NCBI GenBank assembly: GCA_003666485.1
Contig: CP032931.1
Location: 744,001 to 808,000 of the forward strand
Direction: 5' to 3'
Source of the DNA: Levilactobacillus brevis
GTDB lineage: Bacteria; Bacillota; Bacilli; Lactobacillales; Lactobacillaceae
Length of the DNA stretch: 64,000 nt
Shown here: positions 50,284 through 60,595 of the stretch, piece by piece
Numbering within the stretch: position 1 is the stretch's first letter
Layout of the letters: every line of letters starts with the position of its first letter
Translations under genes and position numbers: made by a program
Notes under the pieces: generated by a model
What the model was told of the DNA's origin: nothing
The model's database searches: none
Seen by the model: the letters and a program-made list of their open reading frames with translations, nothing else

Positions 50284-51633
50284 ATGACTGAAGAATACTG
50301 GAAAGGCGTCGACAAGATTCAATACGTCGGCCATCAAGATAAAAAATCAGGTTTAGGTTTCCAATACTACAATCCAGAAGAAGTAATTGCTGGTAAAAAA
50401 ATGAAAGACTGGCTGCGGTTCTCCGTTGCCTACTGGCACACCTTTGATCAACGGTTAGTTGACCCATTCGGTGATGGGACTGCGCAACGTCCTTACGACA
50501 AGTACACCGACCCAATGGACTTAGCTTTAGCCAAGGTCGATGCCGCCTTTGAATTCTACAACAAATTAGGTGTTGATTACCTTTGCTTCCATGACCGGGA
50601 CTTAGCTCCTGAAGGCGACACGTTACGTGAAACCAACGCCAACTTGGACAAGGTCGTTGACAAGATCGTTGAAAACCAAAAGACGTCTGGCATGAAGGTT
50701 CTCTGGAACACGTCAAACATGTTCACGAACCCACGCTTCGTTGAAGGTGCCGGGACTTCACCATACGCTGACATTTACGCTTACAGTGCCGCACAACTCA
50801 AGCACAGCTTGGAAGTTGGGAAGCGCGTTGGCGCCGAAAACTATGTCTTCTGGGGTGGCCGTGAAGGTTACGAATCACTCTGGAACACCAACATGAAGCA
50901 AGAACAAGAACACGCAGCTAAGCTGTTCCACATGGCGAAGGACTACGCTAACGAAATCGGCTTTGACGCCCAAATGTTACTCGAACCAAAGCCTAAGGAA
51001 CCAACGACGCACCAATACGACTTTGATGCCGCAACCACGATTGCCTTCATGAAGGAATACGACTTGGACAAAGACTTCAAGTTGAACTTGGAAGGCAACC
51101 ACGCCAACTTGGCTGGGCACACTTACCAACACGAAATCCGTGTCGCTCGTGAAGCCGGCGTCTTGGGCTCATTGGATGCCAACCAAGGCGACAAGTTGAT
51201 TGGCTGGGATATCGACGAATACCCATCTAACTTATACGAAACGACCGCGGCAATGTACGAAGTTGTTGAAAACGGCAGCATCGGCCCTCGCGGTGGGTTG
51301 AACTTCGATGCTAAGCCTCGTCGTTCCTCATTCGCCCCAGAAGACCTCTTCTTAGGCCACATCGTTGGGATGGACAGTTTCGCTGCCGGCCTGCGGGTTG
51401 CTGCAGCAATGAAGGCTGACGGGTTCTTAGACAACCTCAAGGCTGATCGTTACAGCTCATACACGACTGGTATCGGTGCCGACATCGAAAGCGGCAAGGC
51501 TGACTTGAAGTCACTTGAAGCCTACGCAATCGACAAGCCACAATCAGAATTGGTTGCCGCAACGCACTCCGATCACTTGGAAGAAGTTAAAGACACGATT
51601 AACCATTACATCATCGAAACCCTTAGCAAGTAA
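50284..51633 (+). CDS. xylA: Xylose isomerase
   Basis: A 449-residue class II xylose isomerase. [11 protein letters not shown] gives His103 and Asp106, and [16 protein letters not shown] gives the metal-binding Glu234 and Lys236; [13 protein letters not shown] and SLDANQGD complete the two-metal site. It converts D-xylose to D-xylulose. ATG 50284 is 12 bases after AGGAGGG. It is followed by a hairpin and xylB, and controlled by the cre and xylO sites just upstream. Codon use is strongly biased, as expected for a highly expressed gene. Confidence 0.97.
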   Translation: MTEEYWKGVDKIQYVGHQDKKSGLGFQYYNPEEVIAGKKMKDWLRFSVAYWHTFDQRLVDPFGDGTAQRPYDKYTDPMDLALAKVDAAFEFYNKLGVDYLCFHDRDLAPEGDTLRETNANLDKVVDKIVENQKTSGMKVLWNTSNMFTNPRFVEGAGTSPYADIYAYSAAQLKHSLEVGKRVGAENYVFWGGREGYESLWNTNMKQEQEHAAKLFHMAKDYANEIGFDAQMLLEPKPKEPTTHQYDFDAATTIAFMKEYDLDKDFKLNLEGNHANLAGHTYQHEIRVAREAGVLGSLDANQGDKLIGWDIDEYPSNLYETTAAMYEVVENGSIGPRGGLNFDAKPRRSSFAPEDLFLGHIVGMDSFAAGLRVAAAMKADGFLDNLKADRYSSYTTGIGADIESGKADLKSLEAYAIDKPQSELVAATHSDHLEEVKDTINHYIIETLSK

Positions 51634-51667
51634 TCGTTTCGTGACGCGAAATAACTGACCAGCAAAT

Positions 51668-51694
51668 GGCGGACGAACGGTGGGTTCGTCCGCC
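51668..51694 (+). terminator. Intercistronic hairpin between xylA and xylB
   Basis: GGCGGACGAAC pairs with GTTCGTCCGCC around a short GGTG-type loop, followed only by AATTTGCG. It probably protects the xylA end or attenuates rather than fully stops transcription into xylB. A TTGGTC-19-TAAACT promoter-like pair follows at about 51704-51733. Confidence 0.65.
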
Positions 51695-51763
51695 AATTTG
51701 CGTTGGTCGCACCACCGTGATTTACGGTAAACTAGAACAGAGAACATCTAGGAGGAATGACTG

Positions 51764-53272
51764 ATGGGGAAGTACGTACTGGGCGTGGACTTGGGCACGA
51801 GTGCCGTTAAAGTGTCCGCCCTCGACCGCAGCGGGCAGATTGTCGCCCAAGAAAGTTTCGACTACGACTTGATTCAAAAGCAACCCGGCTACAATGAACA
51901 AAATCCAGAGGACTGGGTCTCCGGCACGACCGTGGCCATCGTCCGGCTGATTTTAAACGACCACTTGGCCGCCGAAGACATCGAAGGCCTGAGCTACTCC
52001 GGGCAAATGCACGGGCTGGTCTTATTGGACGCCAACAAGAAGGTCCTGCGCCCCGCCATTTTATGGAACGACACGCGCAGTACGCCGCAGCGAGAAGAGA
52101 TTGAGGCCAAGCTGGGCGATGAGTTCGTTGACATTACCCGCAACCAACCGCTGGAAGGCTTCACGCTGACCAAGCTCCTGTGGGTCAAGGAAAATGAACC
52201 CGACATTTGGGCCCAAGCCAAGTACTTTGTGCTGCCCAAAGACTACGTGCGTTACCGGATGACCGGCAACCTGGCGATGGACTACTCCGATGCCACCGGG
52301 ACCGTCTTGTTAGACGTGGCCAAGGGCGAGTGGAGTGAAAAAATTTGTGACGCCTTTGATATTCCGTTGTCCATGTGCCCGCCACTGATCAAGTCAGTCG
52401 ACTTTGCCGGGACGGTCACGGACGCTTACGCCGAATTTTCCGGCTTGACACCCGCCACCAAGGTCTTTGGTGGGGCGGCCGACAATGCCGCGGGGGCCGT
52501 GGGGGCTGGAATCTTACAGCCCAACATGGTCCTGTCCAGTATCGGGACGTCCGGTGTGGTCTTGAAGTACGAAGACAATGCCGACGTGAATTATCACGGG
52601 GTCTTGCAGTTTGAAGACCACGCGATTCCGGACAAGTTCTACTCCATGGGGGTCACCTTGGCGGCCGGCTACTCGCTGAGCTGGTTCAAGAAGACCTTCG
52701 CCCCAATCGACGACTTCACGGAATTTGTGGCCAGTGCGGCCAAATCCACGGTCGGCGCCAACGGCCTGCTCTACACGCCTTATATCGTGGGCGAACGGGC
52801 ACCGTATGCGGACGCAGACATCCGGGGGAGCTTCACCGGTATCGACGGCACCCATCAGCGCTACGACTTCGTGCGGGCCGTGTTGGAGGGCATCAGCTTC
52901 TCCTTTAGAGACCTCTTTGACATCTACGAAGAAAACGGCGCGGACTTTGATACCGTCGTTTCCATCGGGGGCGGGGCCAAGAGCCCGCTGTGGCTTCAGA
53001 TTCAAGCGGATATCTTTAACCGCAAAGTGGTCAGCCTGACCAACGAGCAAGGTCCCGGCATGGGGGCGGCCATGATTGCGGCCACCGGCCTGGGCTGGTT
53101 TGACTCGCTACAAGACTGTGCCAAGACCTTCGTGCACTTTGGCAAGGCCTACGAACCGAACCCAGAAAACGTCGAAAAATATGCGAAAATGCATGCCATT
53201 TACAAGCAGGTCTACCAACAGACCAAGGGCATCAGTGCGCAGTTATTAGCTTACCGGAAGGCAGAACTGTAG
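51764..53272 (+). CDS. xylB: Xylulokinase
   Basis: A 502-residue FGGY kinase. The N-terminal phosphate-1 loop is [25 protein letters not shown] and the signature regions ([16 protein letters not shown] with catalytic Asp, [19 protein letters not shown]) follow. It phosphorylates D-xylulose to xylulose 5-phosphate for the phosphoketolase pathway. ATG 51764 follows AGGAGGAATGACTG. It lies 130 bp after xylA and is read through or starts from a weak internal promoter. Confidence 0.97.
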   Translation: MGKYVLGVDLGTSAVKVSALDRSGQIVAQESFDYDLIQKQPGYNEQNPEDWVSGTTVAIVRLILNDHLAAEDIEGLSYSGQMHGLVLLDANKKVLRPAILWNDTRSTPQREEIEAKLGDEFVDITRNQPLEGFTLTKLLWVKENEPDIWAQAKYFVLPKDYVRYRMTGNLAMDYSDATGTVLLDVAKGEWSEKICDAFDIPLSMCPPLIKSVDFAGTVTDAYAEFSGLTPATKVFGGAADNAAGAVGAGILQPNMVLSSIGTSGVVLKYEDNADVNYHGVLQFEDHAIPDKFYSMGVTLAAGYSLSWFKKTFAPIDDFTEFVASAAKSTVGANGLLYTPYIVGERAPYADADIRGSFTGIDGTHQRYDFVRAVLEGISFSFRDLFDIYEENGADFDTVVSIGGGAKSPLWLQIQADIFNRKVVSLTNEQGPGMGAAMIAATGLGWFDSLQDCAKTFVHFGKAYEPNPENVEKYAKMHAIYKQVYQQTKGISAQLLAYRKAEL

Positions 53273-53305
53273 CCGGCCGGTCACTGGTGATTGGCAATAT
53301 TTTTG

Positions 53306-53344
53306 AAATACCTGAACTGACAACGGCGTCAGTTTGGGTATTTT
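53306..53344 (+). terminator. Terminator after xylB
   Basis: AAATACCTGAACTGAC pairs with GTCAGTTTGGGTATTT (one bulge) around AACGGC, then TTGCG. Confidence 0.75.
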
Positions 53345-53358
53345 GCGTAGGAGGGATG

Positions 53359-53481
53359 ATGGAAAATTTGGTAAAACGATTAAGCTTTACGGCTGTAGGA
53401 TCGCCGTTAGATCGGGGCCTTTCAGAAATTAGCCAAGATGGCGAAAAAGTCTTAAATTTAAAGAAAACGCTTTCAAAATGA
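53359..53481 (+). CDS. Possible 40-residue ORF between xylB and xylT
   Basis: ATG 53359 lies just after AGGAGGGATG, a strong site, and the frame gives 40 residues (MENLVKRLSFTAV... LNLKKTLSK). It ends inside the cre site of the next gene. No family is recognised. It may be a gene relic or a short leader; the strong ribosome binding site is the only positive evidence. Confidence 0.3.
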   Translation: MENLVKRLSFTAVGSPLDRGLSEISQDGEKVLNLKKTLSK

Positions 53482-53531
53482 GACGAATGGTGGTATCCTA
53501 CTCTCAGGGTTGGTTTATCCGACCAACCAAC
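53463..53531 (+). promoter_or_regulatory. xylT1 promoter with cre and xylO
   Basis: A perfect cre GAAAACGCTTTCAA (53463-53476) overlaps the -35 TTTCAA (53471-53476); 17 bases on is TATCCT (53494-53499). The operator GTTGGTT-N9-AACCAAC (53509-53531) follows at the start point. Same design as before xylT2. Confidence 0.85.
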
Positions 53532-53623
53532 AGTAACAAAACCAACTTACACATTCAGCTATACTTCCACATACATTGTCACGACTTGAATCTATGGTGT
53601 AAACCACATAAGGAGCGAGAACT

Positions 53624-54997
53624 ATGCGTAAAGTTTCGACCGGATTTGTTTATTTCTTTGGGGCACTGGGTGGCTTACTCTTCGGTTACGATACCGGGGT
53701 CATCTCTGGCGCCATTTTGTTTATCCAAAAGCAGATGCACCTGGGTTCCTGGCAACAGGGCTGGGTCGTCAGTGCCGTGTTGCTCGGCGCAATTTTAGGG
53801 GATGCCATCATCGGGCCTTCCTCTGACCGGTATGGCCGGCGGAAATTATTACTGTTATCTGCCATTATTTTCTTCGTCGGTGCGGTAGGGTCCGGATTGG
53901 CGCCAGAATTTTGGACGTTGATCATTTCCCGCGTCGTGCTGGGGATGGCCGTTGGGGCCGCTTCAGCCTTGATTCCCACGTATTTGGCTGAGCTCTCACC
54001 CGCTGATAAACGGGGGACGGTCTCCAGCCTGTTCCAGTTGATGGTTATGACGGGGATCTTGCTGGCCTACGTGACCAACTACGCCTGGTCGGGCTTCTAC
54101 ACCGGCTGGCGGTGGATGCTAGGCTTCGCGGCGATTCCCGCAGCCCTGTTATTCCTGGGTGGGTTGATCCTACCTGAAAGCCCCCGGTTCCTGGTCAAGA
54201 CGGGTCACGCGGACCAAGCGCGCGATGTCTTAGACACCATGAACAAGCATGATACGACGGCCGTTGAGGCTGAATTGGCGCAGATCAAAGAACAAGCAAA
54301 AATGAAGAACGGCGGCTGGTCTGAATTATTTGGCAAGATGGTTCGGCCATCACTGATTATCGGGATTGGCCTGGCGATTTTCCAACAAGTTATGGGTTGT
54401 AACACTGTATTGTACTATGCGCCAACGATTTTCACCGACGTTGGTTTCGGCGTGAACGCGGCACTGCTGGCTCACATCGGAATCGGGGTGTTCAACGTGG
54501 CCGTGACGGCGATTGCGGTGGCCATTATGGATAAGGTCGACCGTAAGAAGATGCTGAACATTGGTGCCGTTGGGATGGGGATTTCCCTGTTCGTCATGAG
54601 CATCGGGATGAAATTCTCGGGTGGCTCACAGGCCGCAGCGATTATCTCCGTGATTGCCCTGACCATCTACATTGCCTTCTTCTCCGCAACCTGGGGTCCG
54701 GTGATGTGGGTCATGATCGGGGAAGTCTTCCCGTTGAACATTCGGGGACTGGGGAACTCTTTTGCCAGTGTGATCAACTGGTCGGCCAACATGGTGGTCT
54801 CCTTGACCTTCCCAGCATTGTTGAACTTCTTCGGGACTGGGAGCCTGTTCATCGGTTACGGTGTGCTGTGCTTCGCCTCCATCTGGTTCGTCCAAAAGAA
54901 GGTCTTCGAAACGCGGAATCGTTCACTGGAAGACATCGAAGCAACACTGCGGGCCAAGGCTGGGGAATCAGCTAGCGACCTGAGTACTGCTGAATAA
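53624..54997 (+). CDS. xylT: D-xylose:H+ symporter, copy 1
   Basis: A 457-residue MFS sugar porter with 12 helices. Family marks: GGLLFGYDTGVISGA, DRYGRRK between helices 2 and 3, RVVLGMAVGAASALIPTYLAELSP, LPESPRFL, QQVMGCNTVLYYAPTIF and the PLNIRGLGNS motif. It imports D-xylose with protons. ATG 53624 follows AAGGAGCGAGAACT. Cre and XylR sites control it. It is followed by its own terminator and then by a close paralogue, so the pair arose by tandem duplication. Confidence 0.93.
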   Translation: MRKVSTGFVYFFGALGGLLFGYDTGVISGAILFIQKQMHLGSWQQGWVVSAVLLGAILGDAIIGPSSDRYGRRKLLLLSAIIFFVGAVGSGLAPEFWTLIISRVVLGMAVGAASALIPTYLAELSPADKRGTVSSLFQLMVMTGILLAYVTNYAWSGFYTGWRWMLGFAAIPAALLFLGGLILPESPRFLVKTGHADQARDVLDTMNKHDTTAVEAELAQIKEQAKMKNGGWSELFGKMVRPSLIIGIGLAIFQQVMGCNTVLYYAPTIFTDVGFGVNAALLAHIGIGVFNVAVTAIAVAIMDKVDRKKMLNIGAVGMGISLFVMSIGMKFSGGSQAAAIISVIALTIYIAFFSATWGPVMWVMIGEVFPLNIRGLGNSFASVINWSANMVVSLTFPALLNFFGTGSLFIGYGVLCFASIWFVQKKVFETRNRSLEDIEATLRAKAGESASDLSTAE

Positions 54998-55009
54998 TAA
55001 CTAAAGGTT

Positions 55010-55048
55010 AAAATCGCTCGCTCAGTCAATGGGTGGGCGATTTTTTTA
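55010..55048 (+). terminator. Terminator after xylT1
   Basis: AAAATCGCTCGCT pairs with GGTGGGCGATTTT (loop of nine to ten, G-T pairs) followed by TTT. Confidence 0.85.
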
Positions 55049-55106
55049 TGGTGAGGTAAATGCCGTGGCTAGCCTGACAGAGATGAAAATCTGTTTAAAT
55101 GACGTA

Positions 55107-55175
55107 GAAAACGCTTTCAAAAGAGAGTAAAACGTGCTAAACTACTATCATGGTTGGTTGCGACAATCAACCAAC
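55107..55175 (+). promoter_or_regulatory. xylT2 promoter with cre and xylO
   Basis: Cre GAAAACGCTTTCAA (55107-55120) overlaps -35 TTTCAA (55115-55120); TAAACT (55138-55143) follows after 17 bases. The operator GTTGGTTG-N7-CAACCAAC (55153-55175) is a perfect 8-bp inverted repeat. The 160-bp leader after it is longer than that of xylT1. Confidence 0.85.
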
Positions 55176-55333
55176 TGAATCACCAACTTACACGATACAC
55201 ATGATAAGGCGTTTGCCGAACTACCGATACCGGATTTGCCGCGAGACAGTAAATTCCATCCCTAGCTGACAACACCGCGAAGTTTCTGCGAGTACTTAAT
55301 TCAACGGCTATGGGCCGCATAAGGAGCGAGATT

Positions 55334-56707
55334 ATGCGTAAAGTTTCTACTGGATTTGTCTATTTCTTTGGGGCACTGGGTGGTTTACTCTTTGGGTACG
55401 ACACTGGGGTCATCTCTGGGGCAATCCTCTTCATTCAAAAACAAATGCACCTGGGTTCCTGGCAACAGGGCTGGGTCGTCAGTGCCGTCCTCTTAGGGGC
55501 GATTTTAGGGGCCGCCATCATCGGGCCTTCCTCTGACCGTTACGGCCGGCGTAAGCTATTACTGTTATCTGCTATTATTTTCTTTGTCGGGGCGTTGGGC
55601 TCAGCGTTCTCACCAGAGTTCTGGACGTTGATCATTTCCCGGATCATCTTGGGGATGGCCGTTGGGGCCGCCTCCGCCTTGATTCCTACGTACTTGGCCG
55701 AACTTTCACCTGCTGATAAGCGGGGGACCGTTTCTAGTCTGTTCCAACTGATGGTCATGAGCGGCATCTTGCTGGCCTATATCACCAACTACAGCTTTGC
55801 TGGAATCTACACTGGTTGGCGGTGGATGTTAGGGTTTGCGGCGATTCCCGCGGCCTTACTGTTCTTAGGTGGGTTGATCCTGCCAGAAAGTCCTCGGTTC
55901 TTAGTGAAGTCGGGGCACATGGACCAAGCGCGTGAAGTTCTGGATACGATGAACAAACACGACCAAGTGGCTGTCAACAAGGAAGTGGCTGCCATCGAGG
56001 CGTCCGCTAAGATTGTTAGTGGCGGCTGGTCTGAATTGTTTGGGAAAATGGTCCGGCCATCCCTGGTCATCGGGATTGGTTTGGCCATCTTCCAACAAGT
56101 TATGGGCTGCAACACCGTGTTGTACTACGCGCCCACGATCTTTACCGATGTTGGTTTTGGGGTGAACGCCGCTTTACTCGCCCACATTGGGATTGGTGTG
56201 TTTAACGTGATTGTAACGGCGGTGGCCGTGGCCATCATGGACAAGATCGACCGGAAGAAAATGCTCAACATTGGTGCGGTCGGCATGGGGATTTCCCTGT
56301 TTATCATGAGCTTTGGGATGAAGTTCTCCGGCGGTTCGCAGACGGCGGCAATCATCTCCGTCATTGCCTTGACGGTCTACATCGCCTTCTTCTCCGCAAC
56401 TTGGGGTCCCGTGATGTGGGTCATGATCGGGGAAGTCTTCCCATTGAACATTCGGGGCTTAGGCAACTCCTTTGCCAGTGTCATCAACTGGACGGCCAAC
56501 ATGATCGTTTCCTTGACGTTCCCATCCTTGCTGGACTTCTTCGGAACCGGGAGCCTGTTCATTGGTTACGGCGTGCTGTGCTTCGTTTCCATCTGGTTCG
56601 TCCAAAAGAAGGTCTTCGAAACCCGGAACCGGTCATTGGAAGATATTGAAGCGACCTTACGGGAAAAAGCGGGTGCTGATGAAGCAACCTTGAGTACCAC
56701 GAAATAG
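55334..56707 (+). CDS. xylT: D-xylose:H+ symporter, copy 2
   Basis: A 457-residue paralogue of the preceding symporter, equal in length and differing mainly in helix-5/6 loops (NYSFAGIYTG instead of NYAWSGFYTG) and the central loop (QVAVNKEVAAIEASAKIVSGG). All sugar-porter motifs are kept. ATG 55334 follows AAGGAGCGAGATT, the same site as copy 1. The two may differ in affinity; that is inference. An in-frame ATG at 55310 lies before the ribosome binding site and is rejected. Confidence 0.93.
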   Translation: MRKVSTGFVYFFGALGGLLFGYDTGVISGAILFIQKQMHLGSWQQGWVVSAVLLGAILGAAIIGPSSDRYGRRKLLLLSAIIFFVGALGSAFSPEFWTLIISRIILGMAVGAASALIPTYLAELSPADKRGTVSSLFQLMVMSGILLAYITNYSFAGIYTGWRWMLGFAAIPAALLFLGGLILPESPRFLVKSGHMDQAREVLDTMNKHDQVAVNKEVAAIEASAKIVSGGWSELFGKMVRPSLVIGIGLAIFQQVMGCNTVLYYAPTIFTDVGFGVNAALLAHIGIGVFNVIVTAVAVAIMDKIDRKKMLNIGAVGMGISLFIMSFGMKFSGGSQTAAIISVIALTVYIAFFSATWGPVMWVMIGEVFPLNIRGLGNSFASVINWTANMIVSLTFPSLLDFFGTGSLFIGYGVLCFVSIWFVQKKVFETRNRSLEDIEATLREKAGADEATLSTTK

Positions 56708-56742
56708 CGTGACCGAGTTTAATTGAGAATAGTGTATTTCTA

Positions 56743-56774
56743 GAAAAGGCGATCCGTTTACGGGTGGCCTTTTT
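56743..56774 (+). terminator. Terminator after xylT2
   Basis: AAAAGGCGATCCG pairs with CGGGTGGCCTTTT (one mismatch) around TTTA, followed by TAG. Confidence 0.8.
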
Positions 56775-56891
56775 AGTGAGCAAACGACACTTTTCGCAAA
56801 CAGTTAACAGGGCGTAACCCTAACTGGCTGAGGTGGTTGCGCCCATCAGTGACGAATCTTGTGATAAATGAACATTTTTTCACAAAATCTG

Positions 56892-56930
56892 GGGTAATCG
56901 CTTTCTTTTTCATAATTTTTCCGTTATGAT
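56892..56930 (+). promoter_or_regulatory. Promoter and cre-like site of the acetoin reductase gene
   Basis: TTTCTT (56902-56907), 17 bases, TATGAT (56925-56930). The -35 region is covered by GGTAATCGCTTTCT (56892-56905), which fits the cre core (AANCGNTTNC), suggesting CcpA control. Confidence 0.6.
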
Positions 56931-56961
56931 AAGAACGTACCTGGAAATTTACTTATTCTGA

Positions 56962-57756
<795 letters not shown>

Positions 57757-57786
57757 ACTTTTAAACAAGAATCATAGATTGATTGG

Positions 57787-57820
57787 TAGTCGCCGCTCAG
57801 AGATGGGTGGCGATTTTTTT
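57787..57820. terminator. Terminator between butA and the secreted protein gene
   Basis: AGTCGCCGCTC pairs with GGTGGCGATT (G-T pair included) followed by TTTTTT on the plus strand. Confidence 0.75.
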
Positions 57821-57821
57821 G

Positions 57822-58424
57822 TTAATGATAAAGGCCGATTGACTGTAGGTATTTCGTGCTGATCTTACTGTACTTGAGTGTTGGTTTTTGGGCGTGAAGG
57901 TGCTCATGCGCGGCTAACGGTTTGCGGGTAAATCCCTGGGGCTTCTCGGAATACAGGGAATCTTGGATGTAGAGTTTGTGGCCTGCTAAAGCATAGCGGT
58001 TGGTGAGGTAGCCGGGCTTGCCTGATTTGTAGGCAAAGGTGCCATAGAGATTCCAACGATTGTGGGCGATCTGATTGAAGGTAGCGGTGCGGTTCTCACC
58101 GATAGTTCCCTTCATGTGGTTGGTCTTTTGTGTGCGCGTGATGAAGTACTGGCCATCTAGATGCAGGTCTTGGAAGGTCAAGAGGGCTTGCTTCATGCTT
58201 TTGTGGCCGATAACGCTGGCCTCGAGGCTTTTGGCTGTAATATGTAGGTAAACGCGGTCGATCTTTTTATGGGATTGCCCATTCGTGACCCAGTAGCCCT
58301 GTAAGGCTTGGGGGATGGCTGTCAGGCGTTTGCTGGCGTGAGTGGTTGACGTTGGTAGAACGACTAAAGTAGCTAGTAAAGCCAGCGCCAGTAAACTTGA
58401 CCAAACGAGATGTTGCTTTTTCAT
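57822..58424 (-). CDS. Secreted protein of unknown function
   Basis: A 200-residue exported protein. A signal peptide (residues 1-31, KKQHLVWSSLLALALLATLVVLP) ends near THA-SK. The mature part is basic, beta-rich, with LQGYWVTNGQSHKKIDRVYLHITAKSLEAS, RTATFNQIAHNRWNLYGTFAYKSGKPG, and ends LQSIGLYH; it looks like a family of small lactobacillar exported proteins but I cannot name one. ATG 58424 follows GAGGAGGTTTCCC. Monocistronic. Confidence 0.65.
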   Translation of the reverse strand: MKKQHLVWSSLLALALLATLVVLPTSTTHASKRLTAIPQALQGYWVTNGQSHKKIDRVYLHITAKSLEASVIGHKSMKQALLTFQDLHLDGQYFITRTQKTNHMKGTIGENRTATFNQIAHNRWNLYGTFAYKSGKPGYLTNRYALAGHKLYIQDSLYSEKPQGFTRKPLAAHEHLHAQKPTLKYSKISTKYLQSIGLYH

Positions 58425-58526
58425 GGGAAACCTCCTCAATGGACATACAGACGTTAATGGTAAAAATAAGGGTAAACAAAAGCGCGTAGAAGCGGAGGGT
58501 AAGGACGTTTCTGCGTGCTCTTGGCA

Positions 58527-58640
58527 CTACTTAGATTGGAGTTCTTGGACGGCGGCAGCTAGACTGGGACTGCCAAAGCCGACCAGGAGAAGGGACAACA
58601 AAACTAGGTTATCGAGATTGGGTGTGTTGCGTTGTGACAT
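58527..58640 (-). CDS. 37-residue single-span membrane protein
   Basis: ATG 58640 follows AAAGGGGGTCTCGTC, giving 37 residues with a polar start (MSQRNTPNLDN) and one hydrophobic helix (LVLLSLLLVGFGSPSLAAAV). No family is recognised. It resembles the small membrane protein at 226-339 in size and plan but not in sequence. It is antisense to nothing and sits 100 bp upstream of the secreted protein gene on the same strand. Confidence 0.45.
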   Translation of the reverse strand: MSQRNTPNLDNLVLLSLLLVGFGSPSLAAAVQELQSK

Positions 58641-58910
58641 GACGAGACCCCCTTTAGGTTTCATCTCAGTCATTGTAGCAAGCACAGGTATCAATTCCGT
58701 ATGGTTTACGTATCGTTGTTGTAAAGGCCCAAAGAAAGCGGATTGGTAACCGGTCCCATCACTTATACAAACGAAATTCACCGATGATTTGTGACCCATT
58801 TTCACAAGTCTTTAGATATTCTTAAGAAACTGCTGATGATTTGCAGAGGGCTATTGATCGGCCAATTTAAGCGGCCATGGTACAATTAGGGCATCCAATC
58901 GAGGGGTGAC

Positions 58911-59288
58911 ATGATGATTACTGAATTTGAAAATTACCTGGCAAAAATTGATGATCCTGATCAACAGATTCGCGTCCGGACTGTCCTGGACTGGGTCCAA
59001 ACGACCTTCCCGCAATTAGAGCAGCGCTACGCCTGGAACCAGCCGATGTTTACCGACCACGGCACCTTCATTATTGGCTTCAGCGTGGCCAAGCCGCACA
59101 TGGCATTTGCGCCTGAGGGACCGGCCATGGAGAAGTTTGCTGACCAGATTGCGGCGGCAAAATACAATCCGGGCAAGAAGTTCGGTCGGATCAAATGGAC
59201 CCAAGACGTGGACTATGAGCTATTGCGGCAGATCATTGCGTTCAATATTGCCGATAAAGCCGATGTGACAACGTTTTGGCGGAAATAA
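58911..59288 (+). CDS. DUF1801 / YdhG-like protein
   Basis: A 125-residue protein with the YdhG/DUF1801 fold marks: FENYLAKIDDPDQQIRVRTVLDWV, YAWNQPMFTDHGTFIIGFSVAKPHMAFAPEG and the tail LLRQIIAFNIADK. Relatives act as iron chaperones (frataxin-like) in Bacillus; the function here is inferred only. ATG 58911 follows GAGGGGTGAC. Monocistronic. Confidence 0.82.
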   Translation: MMITEFENYLAKIDDPDQQIRVRTVLDWVQTTFPQLEQRYAWNQPMFTDHGTFIIGFSVAKPHMAFAPEGPAMEKFADQIAAAKYNPGKKFGRIKWTQDVDYELLRQIIAFNIADKADVTTFWRK

Positions 59289-59289
59289 C

Positions 59290-59338
59290 AAAAAACATGG
59301 TGTACTCGTAAATCATCCACGAGCAACACCATGTTTTT
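59290..59338. terminator. Bidirectional terminator between the DUF1801 and uspA genes
   Basis: AAAAACATGGTGT pairs with ACACCATGTTTTT; an inner CTCGT-N8-ACGAG pairing extends the hairpin. A and T runs flank it on both sides. Confidence 0.9.
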
Positions 59339-59354
59339 AATTGCACTGATTTCG

Positions 59355-59870
59355 TTAAAAGAACTTCGGTTGGTCCTTGTTTTCCGTGGCCACCTGACTG
59401 GCGTCAATCTGCTTGCCGCTTTCGTCGGTCCGAACCACGTAGACGTCGACGGCCGCCATCCGGCTAACGTAAGCCGTGACAGAGCCTTCAACCATGCGGG
59501 CGACTGCACTCATCCCGGTGGCCCCCAGCACGATCAAATCGTTTTGGTGGTCGCGCACGAATTCATGAGAGATAACGGTTTTGGGATTACCGAACCGCAC
59601 GTGAATGGCCATATCCTTAAAGCCAGTCGCCGCCCGGGTCGTTTGGACCAGCGAGTCGAGGTATGACGTCGCATCTTGGGCCAAATCATGGATCACACCG
59701 CCGGGCATTGAGCCGCTGACGTAAAAGCCGTAATGGTTGATGCGCAAGACATTTAGTAGGTCAATGTGGGCGTCATTTTGCTGCGCCACCGTGACCGCCT
59801 TTTTTAACGCTAATTCCGCTTGGACGGAGCCGTCCACGGGGACTAGGATGTTTGCATAATTCTGTTCCAT
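59355..59870 (-). CDS. Universal stress protein (UspA family)
   Basis: A 171-residue Usp with ILVPVDGSVQAELALKKA at the N terminus and the ATP-binding GATGMSAVARMVEGSVTAYVSRMA (G-x2-G-x9-G-S). Usp proteins help survival in stress and stationary phase. ATG 59870 follows AGAAGGCTAATT. The gene lies 20 bp after the PEBP gene on the same strand and is probably cotranscribed with it. Confidence 0.9.
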   Translation of the reverse strand: MEQNYANILVPVDGSVQAELALKKAVTVAQQNDAHIDLLNVLRINHYGFYVSGSMPGGVIHDLAQDATSYLDSLVQTTRAATGFKDMAIHVRFGNPKTVISHEFVRDHQNDLIVLGATGMSAVARMVEGSVTAYVSRMAAVDVYVVRTDESGKQIDASQVATENKDQPKFF

Positions 59871-59890
59871 AATTAGCCTTCTTTTTTAGT

Positions 59891-60400
59891 TTAGACGTGA
59901 CCACGCAGGGTAATCGTCGCGGTATCTAAGACGTGCCCGTTGATCTGGTGCAGCAGGTCGTTTAGCCAGAAACCGTCTGCTAAGTCGAGCTTCGTGTTCA
60001 GGGCATAGACGGTCAGACTGTAGTCGTGATCGGCATTAGGCGGAAAGGGCCCTGTGTAATTTTGAAAGACTGCGGGATCCGTGTTGCCAATCAATGAGCC
60101 GGCGTTACTGTTGCGCCCATGAACGTGGGGAATCGCATTGGTCCGGGACACGTCAGCCGTAATTTCCCGCGTGGTTCCCGGAAAGTTAGCGGCGACCCAG
60201 TGAATCCAGGGGAAACCGCTGACGGGAACGGCATCAAAGTCGATGAGGTTCAGCGCAATCGTTTGGGTCTTCTTGGGAATCTTAGATAGGCTGATGGGAA
60301 ACGACTTCACAGGCTGACCACCATAGACATCGTCGCCGGTCGCGTACTTGCTGTATTCGTCGGCTAAGTAGCCGTTTTCGGTTGGCACAAAAATTCTCAT
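59891..60400 (-). CDS. YbhB/YbcL-type PEBP family protein
   Basis: A 169-residue phosphatidylethanolamine-binding-fold protein: IALNLIDFDAVPVSGFPWIHWVAANFPGTTREI, GSLIGNTDPAVFQNYTGPFPPNADHDYSLTVYALNTKLDL are the conserved ligand-pocket segments. Bacterial PEBP proteins have no agreed function. ATG 60400 follows AGGAGGGATTTT. First gene of a two-gene operon with uspA. Confidence 0.88.
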   Translation of the reverse strand: MRIFVPTENGYLADEYSKYATGDDVYGGQPVKSFPISLSKIPKKTQTIALNLIDFDAVPVSGFPWIHWVAANFPGTTREITADVSRTNAIPHVHGRNSNAGSLIGNTDPAVFQNYTGPFPPNADHDYSLTVYALNTKLDLADGFWLNDLLHQINGHVLDTATITLRGHV

Positions 60401-60595
60401 AAAATCCCTCCTAATGATCAGTACTTAACATTATTATACCGCAGGCGACCCGCATTCCGCGAATATTCATTAATAATGTATAAAAATACGTATAAAATGG
60501 ATATAACTTATAAAATTGCAGAAAATGGTTGCTTTTTTGGCAAACGGGCGTATGATAAGAACCATTAAGTTTGTCACGAAGAAAGGATGACGCCC

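Noticed and set aside
59213-59509. 98-codon minus-strand ORF over the uspA end
   Set aside because: It is a shadow frame crossing the strong bidirectional terminator between the DUF1801 and uspA genes.
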